NCBI RefSeq assembly: GCF_020042665.1
Contig: NZ_CP083376.1
Location: forward strand, 532,001 to 596,000
DNA length: 64,000 bases
Reading direction: 5' to 3'
Source of the DNA: Pseudoxanthomonas sp. X-1
GTDB taxonomy: Bacteria; Pseudomonadota; Gammaproteobacteria; Xanthomonadales; Xanthomonadaceae
Part shown: positions 1 to 9,168 of the stretch, piece after piece
Numbering within the stretch: position 1 is the first letter of the stretch
Layout of the letters: each line of letters starts with the position of its first letter
Translations under genes and position numbers: made by a program
Notes under the pieces: generated by a model
The model's database searches: none
What the model saw: only the letters and a program-made list of their open reading frames with translations
Told to the model about the DNA's origin: nothing

Positions 1-971
1 GCAGGCACGGATCGCCCGCGCCGGCCCCGGCGCGCGCGGGATGGCCTGGTGCGGCATCCAAGATGGCGGCGCAGTTGTGCTGCCGAAACCTTGGGCAACG
101 GCATGCATTTGTCGTTGCCGACTTGTCCCCCGTGGCGCCTTCCAACCAGGGTCGGATGGACTCATTGTTGGGTGTCCACCTCGCCACCAGATCCTGCAGA
201 GACCTTCCGGCCGCATCGCGCTGGCAACCGGGGTCGAGCTACCCTGTATCAGCGCCGCGGTGCCCGGCCCGGATCGACCGGCTCCCGGCAGCGCTGGCCC
301 CCTTGCGGGCATCTGCATGACGCAGGAAAGCCTCGCTCGCATACGATGGCGCGCGTCGAACCTGGAACTTGCCATCCAAAGAGGAAGCCGGCGATCGTCG
401 CCATTTCGCCTGCGCTCTGGGTGCAAGGGCGCGCCGTAGTGAGGCGTCTGGCGCGGGAACGCGTGCGCGCAGCCTGTTCATGTCATGGATTTCACGAGAT
501 AAGCAATTGATGTACCAAGGGAAAACGTTGTCCGTTGCGCCCATGATGGAACGGGGAGAAAATTCTTTGATATCAGTGGCTTACATGGCGACGTGTGCGA
601 TTCGTGTGCAGCCATTTGCACACATGACACGTCCGTCGAGCCAGCGCTCAACATTGCGAATCGCCATTGCCGGCAGTGGAATGCAATCAAGTGCGCGCGT
701 CGCGAGCAAGAACATCTGAGGACTGGAACGTGCGGATAGCGTGGATTCGATCCGCATCCGCTCCTCGGCAGAGCAGTCCAATAGAGCAAATTACGTACGC
801 TGCGACGTGACGGAGGGTGGATACTGGACTGAGGCTTGGTGAAGGTAGGGGGCTGACAATACTGGGGGTGCTGTTCCTGCGAGAAAGTGAAATGCTGAAA
901 CTAAACTCCTTTTTGGCCCGCTTCTCACGGCCAGAAAACTTGATTCGACCGCGCCATCTGGGGAAGGATGC
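1..971. other. left-edge region without a recognisable gene
   Basis: No reading frame here resembles a known protein. Bases 1-480 are very GC-rich, while 480-971 are much richer in A and T. An inverted repeat (GTGTGCA, 6-bp gap, TGCACAC) lies at 604-623. The change in composition suggests a junction between imported segments just left of the GIY-YIG gene, but I see no att site, insertion sequence end or tRNA. Confidence 0.4.
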
Positions 972-1484
972 ATGGTTTCGCGAAAGAAGCCGTTTGACAT
1001 CATAGACGCTACGAAAGAACTCAAGGCAGGCACCTGGAGTTTTTTCTTGGATCTCAAGAGTTGGAAGGCCTTCAGGGATGCCTATGGATTGACTTGGCAC
1101 AGTGTCCCTTTCACTCCCGCGAACAAGACTAAAGTTCCAAAGGTGCGCGGAATATACGTTTTCAGCGTGGAACTTGGTGACCACAATCTGCCACCGCACG
1201 GTTATGTAATGTATGCCGGTGTTTCTGGTCTAAAAGGAAAGGCGCACCTTCATACGCGCTACGGGCAGTACCTAAACGAACACAAACGACGGAAGGCAAG
1301 GCCGAGCGTGGTCCTTATGCTTCAGAACTGGAAGGAAGGGCTAACTTTCAGCTACGCGCAAATCACGGATCGCCGTGTAAGTCTGAAGAAGCTCGAAACT
1401 TCGTTCTTGAATGCAGTTCAGCCGCCAATCAATCTCATGGATTTTTCCGCCGAGATCACGAAGGTAAGAAAGGTGAGGTTCTAA
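972..1484 (+). CDS. GIY-YIG nuclease-like protein
   Basis: This 170-residue protein matches the GIY-YIG endonuclease fold. A GIY motif is at residues 60-62, YAG stands in place of YIG at 81-83, the conserved Arg is at about 97, the metal-binding Glu is at about 142 (KKLETSFLN), and the closing Asn is at about 154 (PPINL). All catalytic positions therefore look intact. No DNA-binding domain is evident in the short N-terminus. Its stop overlaps the start of the DGQHR gene by one base, so the two are probably co-translated. Codon use is more A/T-rich than in the dnd genes, which points to separate acquisition. A likely role is a nuclease whose target is set by its partner. That is inference; the nuclease fold itself is well supported. 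Confidence 0.8.
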   Translation: MVSRKKPFDIIDATKELKAGTWSFFLDLKSWKAFRDAYGLTWHSVPFTPANKTKVPKVRGIYVFSVELGDHNLPPHGYVMYAGVSGLKGKAHLHTRYGQYLNEHKRRKARPSVVLMLQNWKEGLTFSYAQITDRRVSLKKLETSFLNAVQPPINLMDFSAEITKVRKVRF

Positions 1485-2749
1485 TGAAGAAGGAACCTAT
1501 GGTGCTCCCAGCCTTACGCGGGCAATTTGGAGATTGGGTGTACTACACATGCCTGTTCCCCATCAGAGAGTTGGGGCTGCGGGTGGACTACGCCCACGAC
1601 ATACACAAGGATAAAGAACTGTCCCGACTGATTCAACGCGTGCTAGAAGGACGTCGCGCCGATCGCATTGCACAGTACCTAACGGAGAACTCAGAAAGAT
1701 TCTTCAGTTCACTGGTGCTGGCGACTTATGGGGGGGACCCTCATTGGCTGGAAATTGGGCATCTTAAGGCGCACAGTCGAAATAAGATTGTGGACGCGGT
1801 TCCAGGTGATGCAACGGACAATTTGGGATTTTTATATCTTACTGGCAAGGAAAGCATGTTTGCCGTAGATGGGCAACATCGTCTTGCGGGCATAAAAAAA
1901 ATACTGTCTGACAAGCAGGCGATTCATGAAGATTTAGTGCCTGTCATTGTGGTCGGTCATAAGAAGACCCGGGCAGGTCTTCAACGAACACGTCGGCTTT
2001 TTACTACGCTCAACAAGACGGCCGTACCGGTAACCAAGCGAGACATTATTGCGCTGGATGAGGACGATGTGATGGCCATCACTGTGCGCAGGCTCGTTGA
2101 GGATGAGGCCTGGTTCAGCTCGCCGAAGATCGCTGTCGTGACTAGTCATAACCTGACGGGCGCCCATCGCGGGTCCCTTACGACGATCTCAAATCTATAT
2201 GACGTGCTCAAGCGAATTTTTGTACATGATCTTGCTCGTGGCAGACTTGGCGAAAGACAAAGAGTCGAAGTGAAGTTGCGCTTCAATAGGCCTAGTGACG
2301 AGCGGTTAGATTACTACCGAGAAGTTGCAATGACCTTCTTCGAGGCATTATCAACCACCTTTCGACCGGTTAGGACGCTGTTTGTATCGAAGTCTCCAGA
2401 GCGCGTGACGCCACGCTATCGCCACGAACAAGGCGGTCACTTGCTTTTTAGGCCTGTTGGCCTGGAGATCATTACGCGGCTAGCAATCGAGTATGCGCAA
2501 GAGCACGATAGCGATTTGCCGACAGCTATAAAGGCATTCTCAGAGTTTCCGGTCGAACTCAGTCAACCACCTTTCCGGGATGTCATCTGGAATCCAAGTC
2601 GTGGTGTAATGAATCTTAAAGGGAAGGAGTTGGCGCTGGATTTGGGGAGACACATGATGAGATTGCCCATGAAGAGGCAGCAGTTGCTCGAGCGCTATCG
2701 TGCATTCGTCGAGGATCCCCGACGCCGACTACCTAATCCGGTGCTCTAG
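1484..2749 (+). CDS. DGQHR-domain protein, DndB-like
   Basis: This 421-residue protein carries the signature FAVDGQHRLAGI at about residues 127-135 of the DGQHR/DndB family. A segment resembling the DndB core follows (LFTTLNKTAVPVTKRD). The true dndB in this window has the same architecture (FIINDGQHRRAA, then FADLNRYAIRPSRS), so these are two members of one superfamily on one island. DndB-type proteins bind dnd promoters or sulfur-modified DNA, so this one could direct the nuclease encoded just upstream. Start: the ATG at 1484 shares its A with the upstream stop and has AGGTGAGG before it. Family assignment is firm; the function with the GIY-YIG protein is inferred. Confidence 0.78.
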   Translation: MKKEPMVLPALRGQFGDWVYYTCLFPIRELGLRVDYAHDIHKDKELSRLIQRVLEGRRADRIAQYLTENSERFFSSLVLATYGGDPHWLEIGHLKAHSRNKIVDAVPGDATDNLGFLYLTGKESMFAVDGQHRLAGIKKILSDKQAIHEDLVPVIVVGHKKTRAGLQRTRRLFTTLNKTAVPVTKRDIIALDEDDVMAITVRRLVEDEAWFSSPKIAVVTSHNLTGAHRGSLTTISNLYDVLKRIFVHDLARGRLGERQRVEVKLRFNRPSDERLDYYREVAMTFFEALSTTFRPVRTLFVSKSPERVTPRYRHEQGGHLLFRPVGLEIITRLAIEYAQEHDSDLPTAIKAFSEFPVELSQPPFRDVIWNPSRGVMNLKGKELALDLGRHMMRLPMKRQQLLERYRAFVEDPRRRLPNPVL

Positions 2750-2854
2750 GTCGACTATTTCGTCTCTGTAGGTCTCTGGGTCAGGCTCAATTCGCATGCA
2801 GGCTATGCTGTTCCTGCGGATTGTCGAGTAATGTGATTTCGTATGCGGCGACCA

Positions 2855-3658
2855 CTACAGCTGGAACAGTAGCCACGGAATATCTTCCGCGGTCAGATCG
2901 TCGCGATCCCTGAGGTCTTCAATGTTCGCGACTAGCTCAATGTGTCTAGGCGGAATGTCTCGCGTTGTGGAAATGCATTCATGGCTCCCGACCATTCTGT
3001 AGTCGCCTGGATTGAAGAAGCGAGTGGTGATTGCTGAGAGCAGAATGTCCTTGGTTAGAGTGGTGATTTGATCGCGGTCCAGCCATGCCCAAGGCAGGTT
3101 GCATGCCAAGAGGTATCCGTGTCCGGGCAGTTGCTCCTCGATTCCGCTCCTCATGGCCACGGCTGCGAGAAACTCACCGCCATGCAGGGCGAATGACGGG
3201 ACCTTCCCCGACCGGTCTTCGTGCGGCGTACCAAGCGCATGCTGAAGCGAAGCGAACGAGTACACTCGGCCACCGCGATGTCGGGGATTGCAGTGCTCGA
3301 TGGCTATTCCCAGTCGCCTGCCGTCTGCAGCGCCACTGAACCGTTCCAGTGCTTGCTCGGTCAGTTCCTGCTCGGACCACGCCCGCAGTCCATGTTCTCG
3401 CACGGAATCTAGGCTAACCAGACGGGTGGCGTGGATAACCTTCACGCCGGCATAGCGACCTCTGACTACCTGCTCAAACAGCGCGACACTATCCAGATGA
3501 TTCCCGTCGATTTGCGCCTGTCGAAGATCCAGCCAATCGAGCCAATCATGTTCGACGTTCGAATCGAACTGCTCTAGAACTTCGGTATCAAAACGCTCCT
3601 CCAGCCAAGTCGCTAAGTCCGGTGCCCAGCGACGCCAGTCATCCAACGCGATGTACAT
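2855..3658 (-). CDS. hypothetical protein, possible ADP-ribosyltransferase-like fold
   Basis: I do not recognise this protein of about 267 residues. It is acidic, with no signal peptide or membrane segment. A stretch near residue 85 (KVIHATRLVSLDSVREHGL) followed by RVYSFASLQ is reminiscent of the H/R-S-E ADP-ribosyltransferase fold seen in DarT-like toxins, but I cannot confirm the third motif. The start at 3658 is preferred because GAGGG lies 8 bases upstream; in-frame ATGs at 3664 and 3673 are alternatives. The gene stands alone on the minus strand between the nuclease pair and hipA, inside the defence island. A toxin or defence role is only a suggestion. Confidence 0.6.
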   Translation of the reverse strand: MYIALDDWRRWAPDLATWLEERFDTEVLEQFDSNVEHDWLDWLDLRQAQIDGNHLDSVALFEQVVRGRYAGVKVIHATRLVSLDSVREHGLRAWSEQELTEQALERFSGAADGRRLGIAIEHCNPRHRGGRVYSFASLQHALGTPHEDRSGKVPSFALHGGEFLAAVAMRSGIEEQLPGHGYLLACNLPWAWLDRDQITTLTKDILLSAITTRFFNPGDYRMVGSHECISTTRDIPPRHIELVANIEDLRDRDDLTAEDIPWLLFQL

Positions 3659-3721
3659 AGGCATTGCCCTCATGTGGCACGAGAAGGGGGTGGCAAGTGA
3701 GTAGCCGACACCGGGAGGGAG

Positions 3722-5005
3722 TCAGTTTGCCGTAGGTCCGGCGATGCGGTCTCGAGTTCGTCGGGCGTTCTCGGCGATGGTATGCGCCGCCCGTTTGACG
3801 CGTGCTTCGCCGCCGCCATGCTGGACGATGCTGGCGGCTGAGGTCGATAAATGATTGAGAGTTGCATCGGCCAATTCGACGACACGACGCAGAACGAAGC
3901 GCGACCCGTACCCGGCCTGTGAGGCGAAGGCGCGCCAGTCATCCGCGGAAATATCGTCGATGCGTCGTGCCTCGCCGATACGCAGCGCAGGCGTGCGGTC
4001 GATCAGGCTCTCCGGTAGAGCAAGCGTCGGCACCAGGTCGTAGAACGGCGCCAGCTGGCGGCGTCCGTTGTTGTCGCAAAGCAGCGCCAGGTTCTTGGCG
4101 TGCGCGTCGGCGTTGCCGATCAATGCATTGAACGCAACCCAATCCAACAAGCCCTGCACCGCGATGGGGCCAAGCCCCAACTGCCGAACCAGTCGGGAGC
4201 ACGCGAGCAGGCCAGGGCCGCCCTGAACTTCGTACTTAAGTTCGCTTGGGTAGCCCAGGGCTTGGCAGAAGTCTTCCTGATGCAGGCGCTGCGTGTCTCC
4301 TTCTGGATCAGTCTTCCGATCGTAGCGTTCGATCAGGAGGGCGGGGCGGTTGGCCACCTCGATCGGCACGACATACGCGGCATCAAGGCCGATTGCGCGG
4401 GCCAGCGTGAGGCCCAAGGCTTCGAGATCGCGAAGTCCGCGGAACCGGCGGCTATCCGGTTTCAGGATATGCGTACTGGATTCGCCAAGTCGCGGCAGGC
4501 GCAGGCGGCCATCCGGTTCCACGATTACGGCGATCTTGTCTTGCGCGCCGGCCAGCGACAGCCGTAGTGGCGTTCCTACCAGCGCCCAGGATCCTTCGCC
4601 AGCGTCCTCGCCCTGCAGGTAGAGCAGGGTTTCCAGGTCGGTTTCCTCGTCCTGAAGTCGGACGGGCGCGGCATCCGGGGTGCGAATGCTGACCGCACCC
4701 GCGCACTCGCCCCCAATCGCGGCAAGCAGGGCGAAATCGTCGCGATCGGGAATCCTTAGCCGCGCAACGACCGCTTCGCGCACCGCGCCCTCCGGCAACA
4801 GATTGCAGAACCAGTTGCGTACGGCGGCGCCGGCATGAGGTTCACGACGCAGCGGTAGAGAGACCGAGAGCGCCACCGGATTGGCCGAGGCGAGGTAGTC
4901 CTCGCGATAGGCGAACGTCCAGTCCTCGGGGCTGCGTAGCGGGCCGGAGATCGCAATCGTGCCCGCGGGACGGCCGAACAGCTCAACTTCCAACCGGTTA
5001 CTCAC
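3722..5005 (-). CDS. hipA: HipA-family serine/threonine kinase toxin
   Basis: This 427-residue protein has the two HipA parts: the N-terminal couple-hipA segment and a kinase-like C-terminal domain. Visible motifs are SLAGAQDKIAVI at about residue 150 (nucleotide-binding loop), the catalytic NADAHAKN at about 296-303 and APFYDLVPT (metal-binding DFG equivalent). HipA kinases phosphorylate aminoacyl-tRNA synthetases such as GltX, halting translation, and are neutralised by HipB. The start is GTG, and the first four bases overlap the end of hipB, so the antitoxin is translated first. Length is normal and no key residue is missing. On an ICE such a pair probably acts as an addiction or abortive-infection module. 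Confidence 0.93.
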   Translation of the reverse strand: MSNRLEVELFGRPAGTIAISGPLRSPEDWTFAYREDYLASANPVALSVSLPLRREPHAGAAVRNWFCNLLPEGAVREAVVARLRIPDRDDFALLAAIGGECAGAVSIRTPDAAPVRLQDEETDLETLLYLQGEDAGEGSWALVGTPLRLSLAGAQDKIAVIVEPDGRLRLPRLGESSTHILKPDSRRFRGLRDLEALGLTLARAIGLDAAYVVPIEVANRPALLIERYDRKTDPEGDTQRLHQEDFCQALGYPSELKYEVQGGPGLLACSRLVRQLGLGPIAVQGLLDWVAFNALIGNADAHAKNLALLCDNNGRRQLAPFYDLVPTLALPESLIDRTPALRIGEARRIDDISADDWRAFASQAGYGSRFVLRRVVELADATLNHLSTSAASIVQHGGGEARVKRAAHTIAENARRTRDRIAGPTAN

Positions 5006-5250
5006 GGTTCGGCCTCGACGGCTTGCAGGCGCAGCCCGAGCACCGCCAGCACGGCCAGCACCTTGTCCAAGGCGACGTTCGGCTTACCGCGTTCCAGCTC
5101 GCTGACGAAGCGCACGCCGGTACCGGCCAAGCCAGCCAGCTGGGATTGGGTCAGGCCATGAGCCTTGCGCACCTGACGCACGACAGCACCCACGACGGCG
5201 GCATCGCTTATCTGAGGAATTTTTCCCGTTCGGGAACGACTTGTAGACAT
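5002..5250 (-). CDS. hipB: HipB-like XRE-family antitoxin
   Basis: This 82-residue Cro/C1-type helix-turn-helix protein (RKAHGLTQSQLAGLAGTG, then FVSELERGK) is directly upstream of hipA and overlaps it by 4 bases. HipB proteins bind HipA and repress their own promoter. A TTCCCG-TT-CGGGAA palindrome lies inside the first codons and a second related site lies 100 bp upstream, consistent with autoregulation. The C-terminal tail (LGLRLQAVEAEP) is the typical short HipB end. The gene is divergent from the helicase operon. Confidence 0.9.
   Translation of the reverse strand: MSTSRSRTGKIPQISDAAVVGAVVRQVRKAHGLTQSQLAGLAGTGVRFVSELERGKPNVALDKVLAVLAVLGLRLQAVEAEP
5223..5236. promoter_or_regulatory. candidate HipB operator 1 (palindrome)
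   Basis: TTCCCG-TT-CGGGAA is a perfect 6-bp inverted repeat within the 5' end of hipB. A related copy starts exactly 100 bp further upstream. Placement and pairing fit an autoregulatory HipB site, but the sequence differs from the E. coli operator. Confidence 0.45.
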
Positions 5251-5322
5251 TGCCTAGGCTGGCACGAAAATGACACCGATCGGTAAAATTATCGGAGAAC
5301 CACGCTGAGTGCAAGTGCTTTA

Positions 5323-5336
5323 TTCCCGGTCGGGCA
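5323..5336. promoter_or_regulatory. candidate HipB operator 2
   Basis: TTCCCG-GT-CGGG is a near copy of the palindrome at 5223-5236, offset by 100 bp and located in the divergent hipB/helicase promoter region. A dimeric repressor could bridge both sites. Confidence 0.4.
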
Positions 5337-5351
5337 CATTGATCCTACCGA

Positions 5352-5397
5352 TTCCGAAAAAACGGAAGTTGACAATTTGATTCCGTTATTACAGGAT
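5352..5397 (+). promoter_or_regulatory. probable promoter of the helicase operon with adjacent inverted repeat
   Basis: A perfect -35 box TTGACA lies at 5369-5374, with a weak -10 (CAGGAT) 17 bp downstream at 5392-5397. Immediately upstream, TTCCG-AAAAAA-CGGAA (5352-5367) forms an inverted repeat abutting the -35, a plausible operator. The start codon of the helicase follows at 5415 behind AGAGGTGA. Confidence 0.4.
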
Positions 5398-5414
5398 TCA
5401 CTCAGAGGTGATGA

Positions 5415-7859
5415 ATGGCCAGGCTCAGTATCAGCAGCGAACAGGTTCGGAAGTTGATTGGCGCGAAGGTGCTGCCTTTGCTGCTGGCCTCCGGCAATGT
5501 CGCTGCGTTGGCGAAGCAGCTCAATGATGCGCTTCAGACGTCTGGTCAGGCTGGGCGAATCCACGCCAATCGCCTCCACGCGCTCCTTTCGGACGATCCA
5601 GGGCGTTCGCTCAATGAAGCGTCCGTGGCGCTGATCGAGCTGGCTGCCGATGTGGTTCTTGCGACTGACCAATCTATCTCGGGGCGAGCAGCAGAGGCGC
5701 TGAAATCGTTGGTGGAGGAAGCAAAGGCTCTGCACACCTTCTCGACGTTGTCAGTCGAGGAAATCGCGGACCGGATGTCGATTCCGCCCGCCCTTGCGGC
5801 AAAGCTGCTGGAGTCTCATCAGGCGCCCGCGGCGCCGACCCGGAACTTGGCGTCGCAGGGTGTACCCACTGCTGGGTTCGCTGCGGAACCGCCTGATTGG
5901 GCATATCAGGACGTTGCCGTTGCGCGATCTCTGGATGCTTTCAATCGCCGGCCCAACGGGCGGATCGGCTTGATCCTGCCAACGGGGGCCGGAAAGACTC
6001 GCACCGCGCTGCGGATCGTTTTGCGGATGCTGGCAGCAAGCGCTAACGTCAAGGCGCCAGCATACTGGGTCACGCATCGTCGCAACCTGCGCGAGCAGGC
6101 GTACCGGGAGCTACAGAAACTGATTGCTGCGCAGGACAACGCCGAAGCGGGAATCGACCTGACGGAACTCGCCAATCGGATCAAATTCGTGATGGTGGGT
6201 GACCTCGGCTCCGTACTGGCCGATACCGCGACGCGTCCGGTTCTCGTCGTAGTGGACGAGGCGCATCATGCGGCAGCACCCTCGTACCAGCCGATTTTCG
6301 ACAACCAGTGGGGCGCACCGGTCCTGCTCCTGACGGCGACGCCCAACCGCGGGGATCGCCTTCCGATCGGCATCGATGAAATCGCCTTTACGATCACTTA
6401 TCGCGAACTTGCGGAACGCCGTGCGGTCCTGACACCGACGTTCGTCGATTTCCCAGTGGAAGACTTCGACTGGTCCGCGGACGCACTCGCCGACTTGGCG
6501 GACTTCGTGGTCGATCGAACTGCCGCGGAATTTACCAAGGTACTTGTGCTGGCACCGCGCATTGACCGGGTCAAGGAATTTTACGACGCGCTGATGGACA
6601 AGCTTCCAGGCAATCACCCGCTGGATGCAGATGATATCGGGTTCGTCCACGGCGAAGGCAATTCTCTCGATATCGACAACGAGGATTTTCTGGCTCGCTT
6701 CGCCAACAAGCCGCGAGCCGTCCTGGTGTCGGCACAGCTGCTCCTGGAGGGGTTCGACGATCCGGGAATCAATGCCGTCGTCCTGACATACCCGTCCACG
6801 AGCGTGATACGCCTGATGCAGGCGGCAGGGAGGTGCGTTCGCTTCGCGCCGGACAAGCGCGCGGCCTACGTAGTGCAAGCCAAGAACGAATCCTTGGCGT
6901 ATCACTTCGATCAACGATGGTTGTATCAGGAAATCGATGATTTCCTGCGTCCGGAACTGCGAGATCTTGATTACGAGAGCAAAGAGGACATGCTCGCCAA
7001 GGTCCGCGCAATTCTTGCGTCTCACCGTGTGGACGCACGGCAGGCCAATCGTGTGCTGGCTCGACTCGAGTCATTGCTGCCGGGGGAAACGTGCCGTCTG
7101 TTTCTGTATGGATTGCCCTACTACGAGGCGCTCGATCGCTTCCATGACGAGGCGCGGTGGGGAAGCATTCTCGAAACGAGCGAAAACTCGCACCAGATCC
7201 GGAGCATCTTCAACGAGTTCTGCGAACTGGGAGCGGATCTTTCCGATCCATCGGATTTCCTGCACAAGCATGGCACTCCGCACGGCTTGGGCAAGGACCT
7301 GACCCCGGGGAGCCGATGGATGGAGATGACCGGCTTGCTGACGGCCGCGTACTTCGCCAAGCGCGAAGTGCATGGTCCATCAGCGATCGATGCCGCTGGG
7401 CATCGGCCGTACAAGCAGCACGGCGCGACAACCTGGCTCAAGTACGTATCGTTGACCTATCGCCCTGCGGTGCCGGCAGTTCTGGCCGATTTCCTTCGGG
7501 ATTGTCACAACGCGGTAGAGATCGAAGCGCAGTACCTGCAGTCGCCATCTGCGTTCCATTCCATTGTCAAGGTTCCCCTGCCTCTCTCCGGCTCGGAAGC
7601 GTTCCTCTTGGACTCCGATTCGAGCAGAGAGCTGTGGGAACTGCTTGAGGACCTGCGACAGCGCCTCGCACAGGCGTCGCCTAGGGAACAGTTCGGGGTC
7701 CTGGCGTCGGCCTTGGCGAGCGAAAGTCGCCAGTGCTTCCCCATCCGGCTTCACCATCGAATCGAGTTCCTACTCGACCCATCTGCCCGTGCATCACGAA
7801 TCCTCGTCTTGAACAGCAAAAGCGTCTCAGATCCTCCTCAGGAGCTTCCCAATGTCTAG
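5415..7859 (+). CDS. superfamily 2 DEAD/DEAH helicase, probable Dnd-associated restriction factor
   Basis: This 814-residue SF2 helicase has motif I LPTGAGKTRTA at about residue 190, DEAHH at about 280, motif III LLTATPNRGDR, and the C-terminal VSAQLLLEGFDD and QAAGRCVR. It resembles the helicase subunits of type I/III restriction enzymes and the helicase-type restriction proteins reported beside dnd genes. The N-terminal 150 residues and the last 300 are unrecognised; no nuclease motif is evident. It leads an operon and overlaps the ParB-like gene by 8 bases. Convergent to the dnd operon, and with dptFGH absent, it may be the restriction partner of the phosphorothioation system. Helicase identity is certain; the restriction role is inferred. 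Confidence 0.88.
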   Translation: MARLSISSEQVRKLIGAKVLPLLLASGNVAALAKQLNDALQTSGQAGRIHANRLHALLSDDPGRSLNEASVALIELAADVVLATDQSISGRAAEALKSLVEEAKALHTFSTLSVEEIADRMSIPPALAAKLLESHQAPAAPTRNLASQGVPTAGFAAEPPDWAYQDVAVARSLDAFNRRPNGRIGLILPTGAGKTRTALRIVLRMLAASANVKAPAYWVTHRRNLREQAYRELQKLIAAQDNAEAGIDLTELANRIKFVMVGDLGSVLADTATRPVLVVVDEAHHAAAPSYQPIFDNQWGAPVLLLTATPNRGDRLPIGIDEIAFTITYRELAERRAVLTPTFVDFPVEDFDWSADALADLADFVVDRTAAEFTKVLVLAPRIDRVKEFYDALMDKLPGNHPLDADDIGFVHGEGNSLDIDNEDFLARFANKPRAVLVSAQLLLEGFDDPGINAVVLTYPSTSVIRLMQAAGRCVRFAPDKRAAYVVQAKNESLAYHFDQRWLYQEIDDFLRPELRDLDYESKEDMLAKVRAILASHRVDARQANRVLARLESLLPGETCRLFLYGLPYYEALDRFHDEARWGSILETSENSHQIRSIFNEFCELGADLSDPSDFLHKHGTPHGLGKDLTPGSRWMEMTGLLTAAYFAKREVHGPSAIDAAGHRPYKQHGATTWLKYVSLTYRPAVPAVLADFLRDCHNAVEIEAQYLQSPSAFHSIVKVPLPLSGSEAFLLDSDSSRELWELLEDLRQRLAQASPREQFGVLASALASESRQCFPIRLHHRIEFLLDPSARASRILVLNSKSVSDPPQELPNV

Positions 7860-9123
7860 CCCGTCAACGTCCATCAGTGAACTGCAAGATGCGCGGCTCG
7901 TGCCTTTCGACTCTATCTTCATCGACCCAAACAACCCGCGGATTGCGCCGGAAACGCCCCCTGGCTACGAGGACGCCGCTGCATTGTTCGACCCGGATAT
8001 GCAGCGTGCTCTGGAGGAGCGAGTCAGGCAGGTGTACGACGTTGCGAATCTCGAGGAGTCAATCCTGACGCATGGATGGGTGCCGATCGACTCGATCATC
8101 GTTTGGGAGCACCCGAAGCGACCGGGAAGCTACGTGGTTGTCGAGGGGAACACGCGAACCGTGGCGCTGCGTACCCTGCGCACTGATCGACTGGAGCGCG
8201 AGCGGAAGAAGCTGGATCGGCTGAAAAAGAACCCGAGTCGATTCCAGGAGGAAATGCGTGTACAGCAGGAGACCGTGGATCGCCTTGAATCCATCCTAGA
8301 GCAGACAACCCAGCTGCGCGTCTTCCCTGTTGCGGCGAAAGCGCCTGACGATCTGCAGGCGATTCTGCCGCGACTGCTGGGTGTGCGTCACATCACGCAT
8401 GCGCAGAACTGGAATCCGTACGCCACCAACCTCTATATTCTTTCGCTGTATGAGCGGCTGTTCCGCAAGCGACACGGCGACGAAGGTGCGCTTCGCTTGG
8501 AGGACGATTTGGTTAACGAGGTTTCGGCGATGGTGTCCTTGGGCGCGACGAAGACGCGGAGAAACATCCAGGCGGCATCTGCATTCACGCATTTCAAGCG
8601 CGACTTCGAGGACCGGTTGCCTGAAGGCGAGAGCTTCTCCGATGAGGACCACTACTTCTTCGAATTGATTCTCCAGAACGCGTATCCGAAGGAGCAGTTG
8701 GGCGTAAGCAAGGATAGCCTGCGTCTCCCAAAGGAGTCGGAAGAAGTACTGTTTCAGTGGGCTTTCTCGCAGCCAAGGTCGGGCAAGGAAGAGGACAATG
8801 AGAATGTCTTCTACAAGGCGGAGAGCATCCGGCTGTGGAATCAGATGGCGACCTATGACGGGAAGTCCGGTACCAACTTTGCCAAGCAACTGGACGTCAA
8901 TGCACCGGACGAGGCGCGCCCGATTCGAGTGATCGAGGCCGAATTCCTGCAGCACAAGACGCAGAGGACGCCGATTGATGCACTAACTGCCTTGCTGAAG
9001 GCGCTGCAGGATCTCAAGGTGGATACGCTGGTGTCTCAGCAGGAGCACCTGGTACCTATTCTTGCGAAGATCGGGCAGCATATTTCCAGCTATCAAAAGA
9101 TGATGGATGCGGTCAAACAATAG
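7852..9123 (+). CDS. ParB/sulfiredoxin-fold protein of the dnd island
   Basis: This 423-residue protein begins with a ParB N-terminal-like domain (LVPFDSIFIDPNNPRI, then VVEGNTRTVALRTL at about residues 95-108). The EGNTR motif occupies the place of the nucleotide-binding loop of ParB/Srx folds. The rest is helical and unrecognised. No ParB helix-turn-helix is obvious, so chromosome partition is unlikely. It overlaps the helicase gene and precedes a broken HARE-HTH gene in one operon. ParB-fold proteins in defence islands can be ATPase or DNA-nicking effectors, as in SspE. A role with the helicase against unmodified DNA is inference. Confidence 0.7.
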   Translation: MSSPSTSISELQDARLVPFDSIFIDPNNPRIAPETPPGYEDAAALFDPDMQRALEERVRQVYDVANLEESILTHGWVPIDSIIVWEHPKRPGSYVVVEGNTRTVALRTLRTDRLERERKKLDRLKKNPSRFQEEMRVQQETVDRLESILEQTTQLRVFPVAAKAPDDLQAILPRLLGVRHITHAQNWNPYATNLYILSLYERLFRKRHGDEGALRLEDDLVNEVSAMVSLGATKTRRNIQAASAFTHFKRDFEDRLPEGESFSDEDHYFFELILQNAYPKEQLGVSKDSLRLPKESEEVLFQWAFSQPRSGKEEDNENVFYKAESIRLWNQMATYDGKSGTNFAKQLDVNAPDEARPIRVIEAEFLQHKTQRTPIDALTALLKALQDLKVDTLVSQQEHLVPILAKIGQHISSYQKMMDAVKQ

Positions 9124-9168
9124 CGATACGTTCCGATACGCGGTTCAACTACGTCAATGGGGAATGAG

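Noticed and set aside
687..1199. Long minus-strand frame antisense to the GIY-YIG gene
   Set aside because: Overlaps the well-supported nuclease gene; its translation shows no family features.
6111..7025. 304-codon minus-strand frame inside the helicase gene
   Set aside because: Shadow of the helicase coding strand; composition is random and it lacks a ribosome-binding site.
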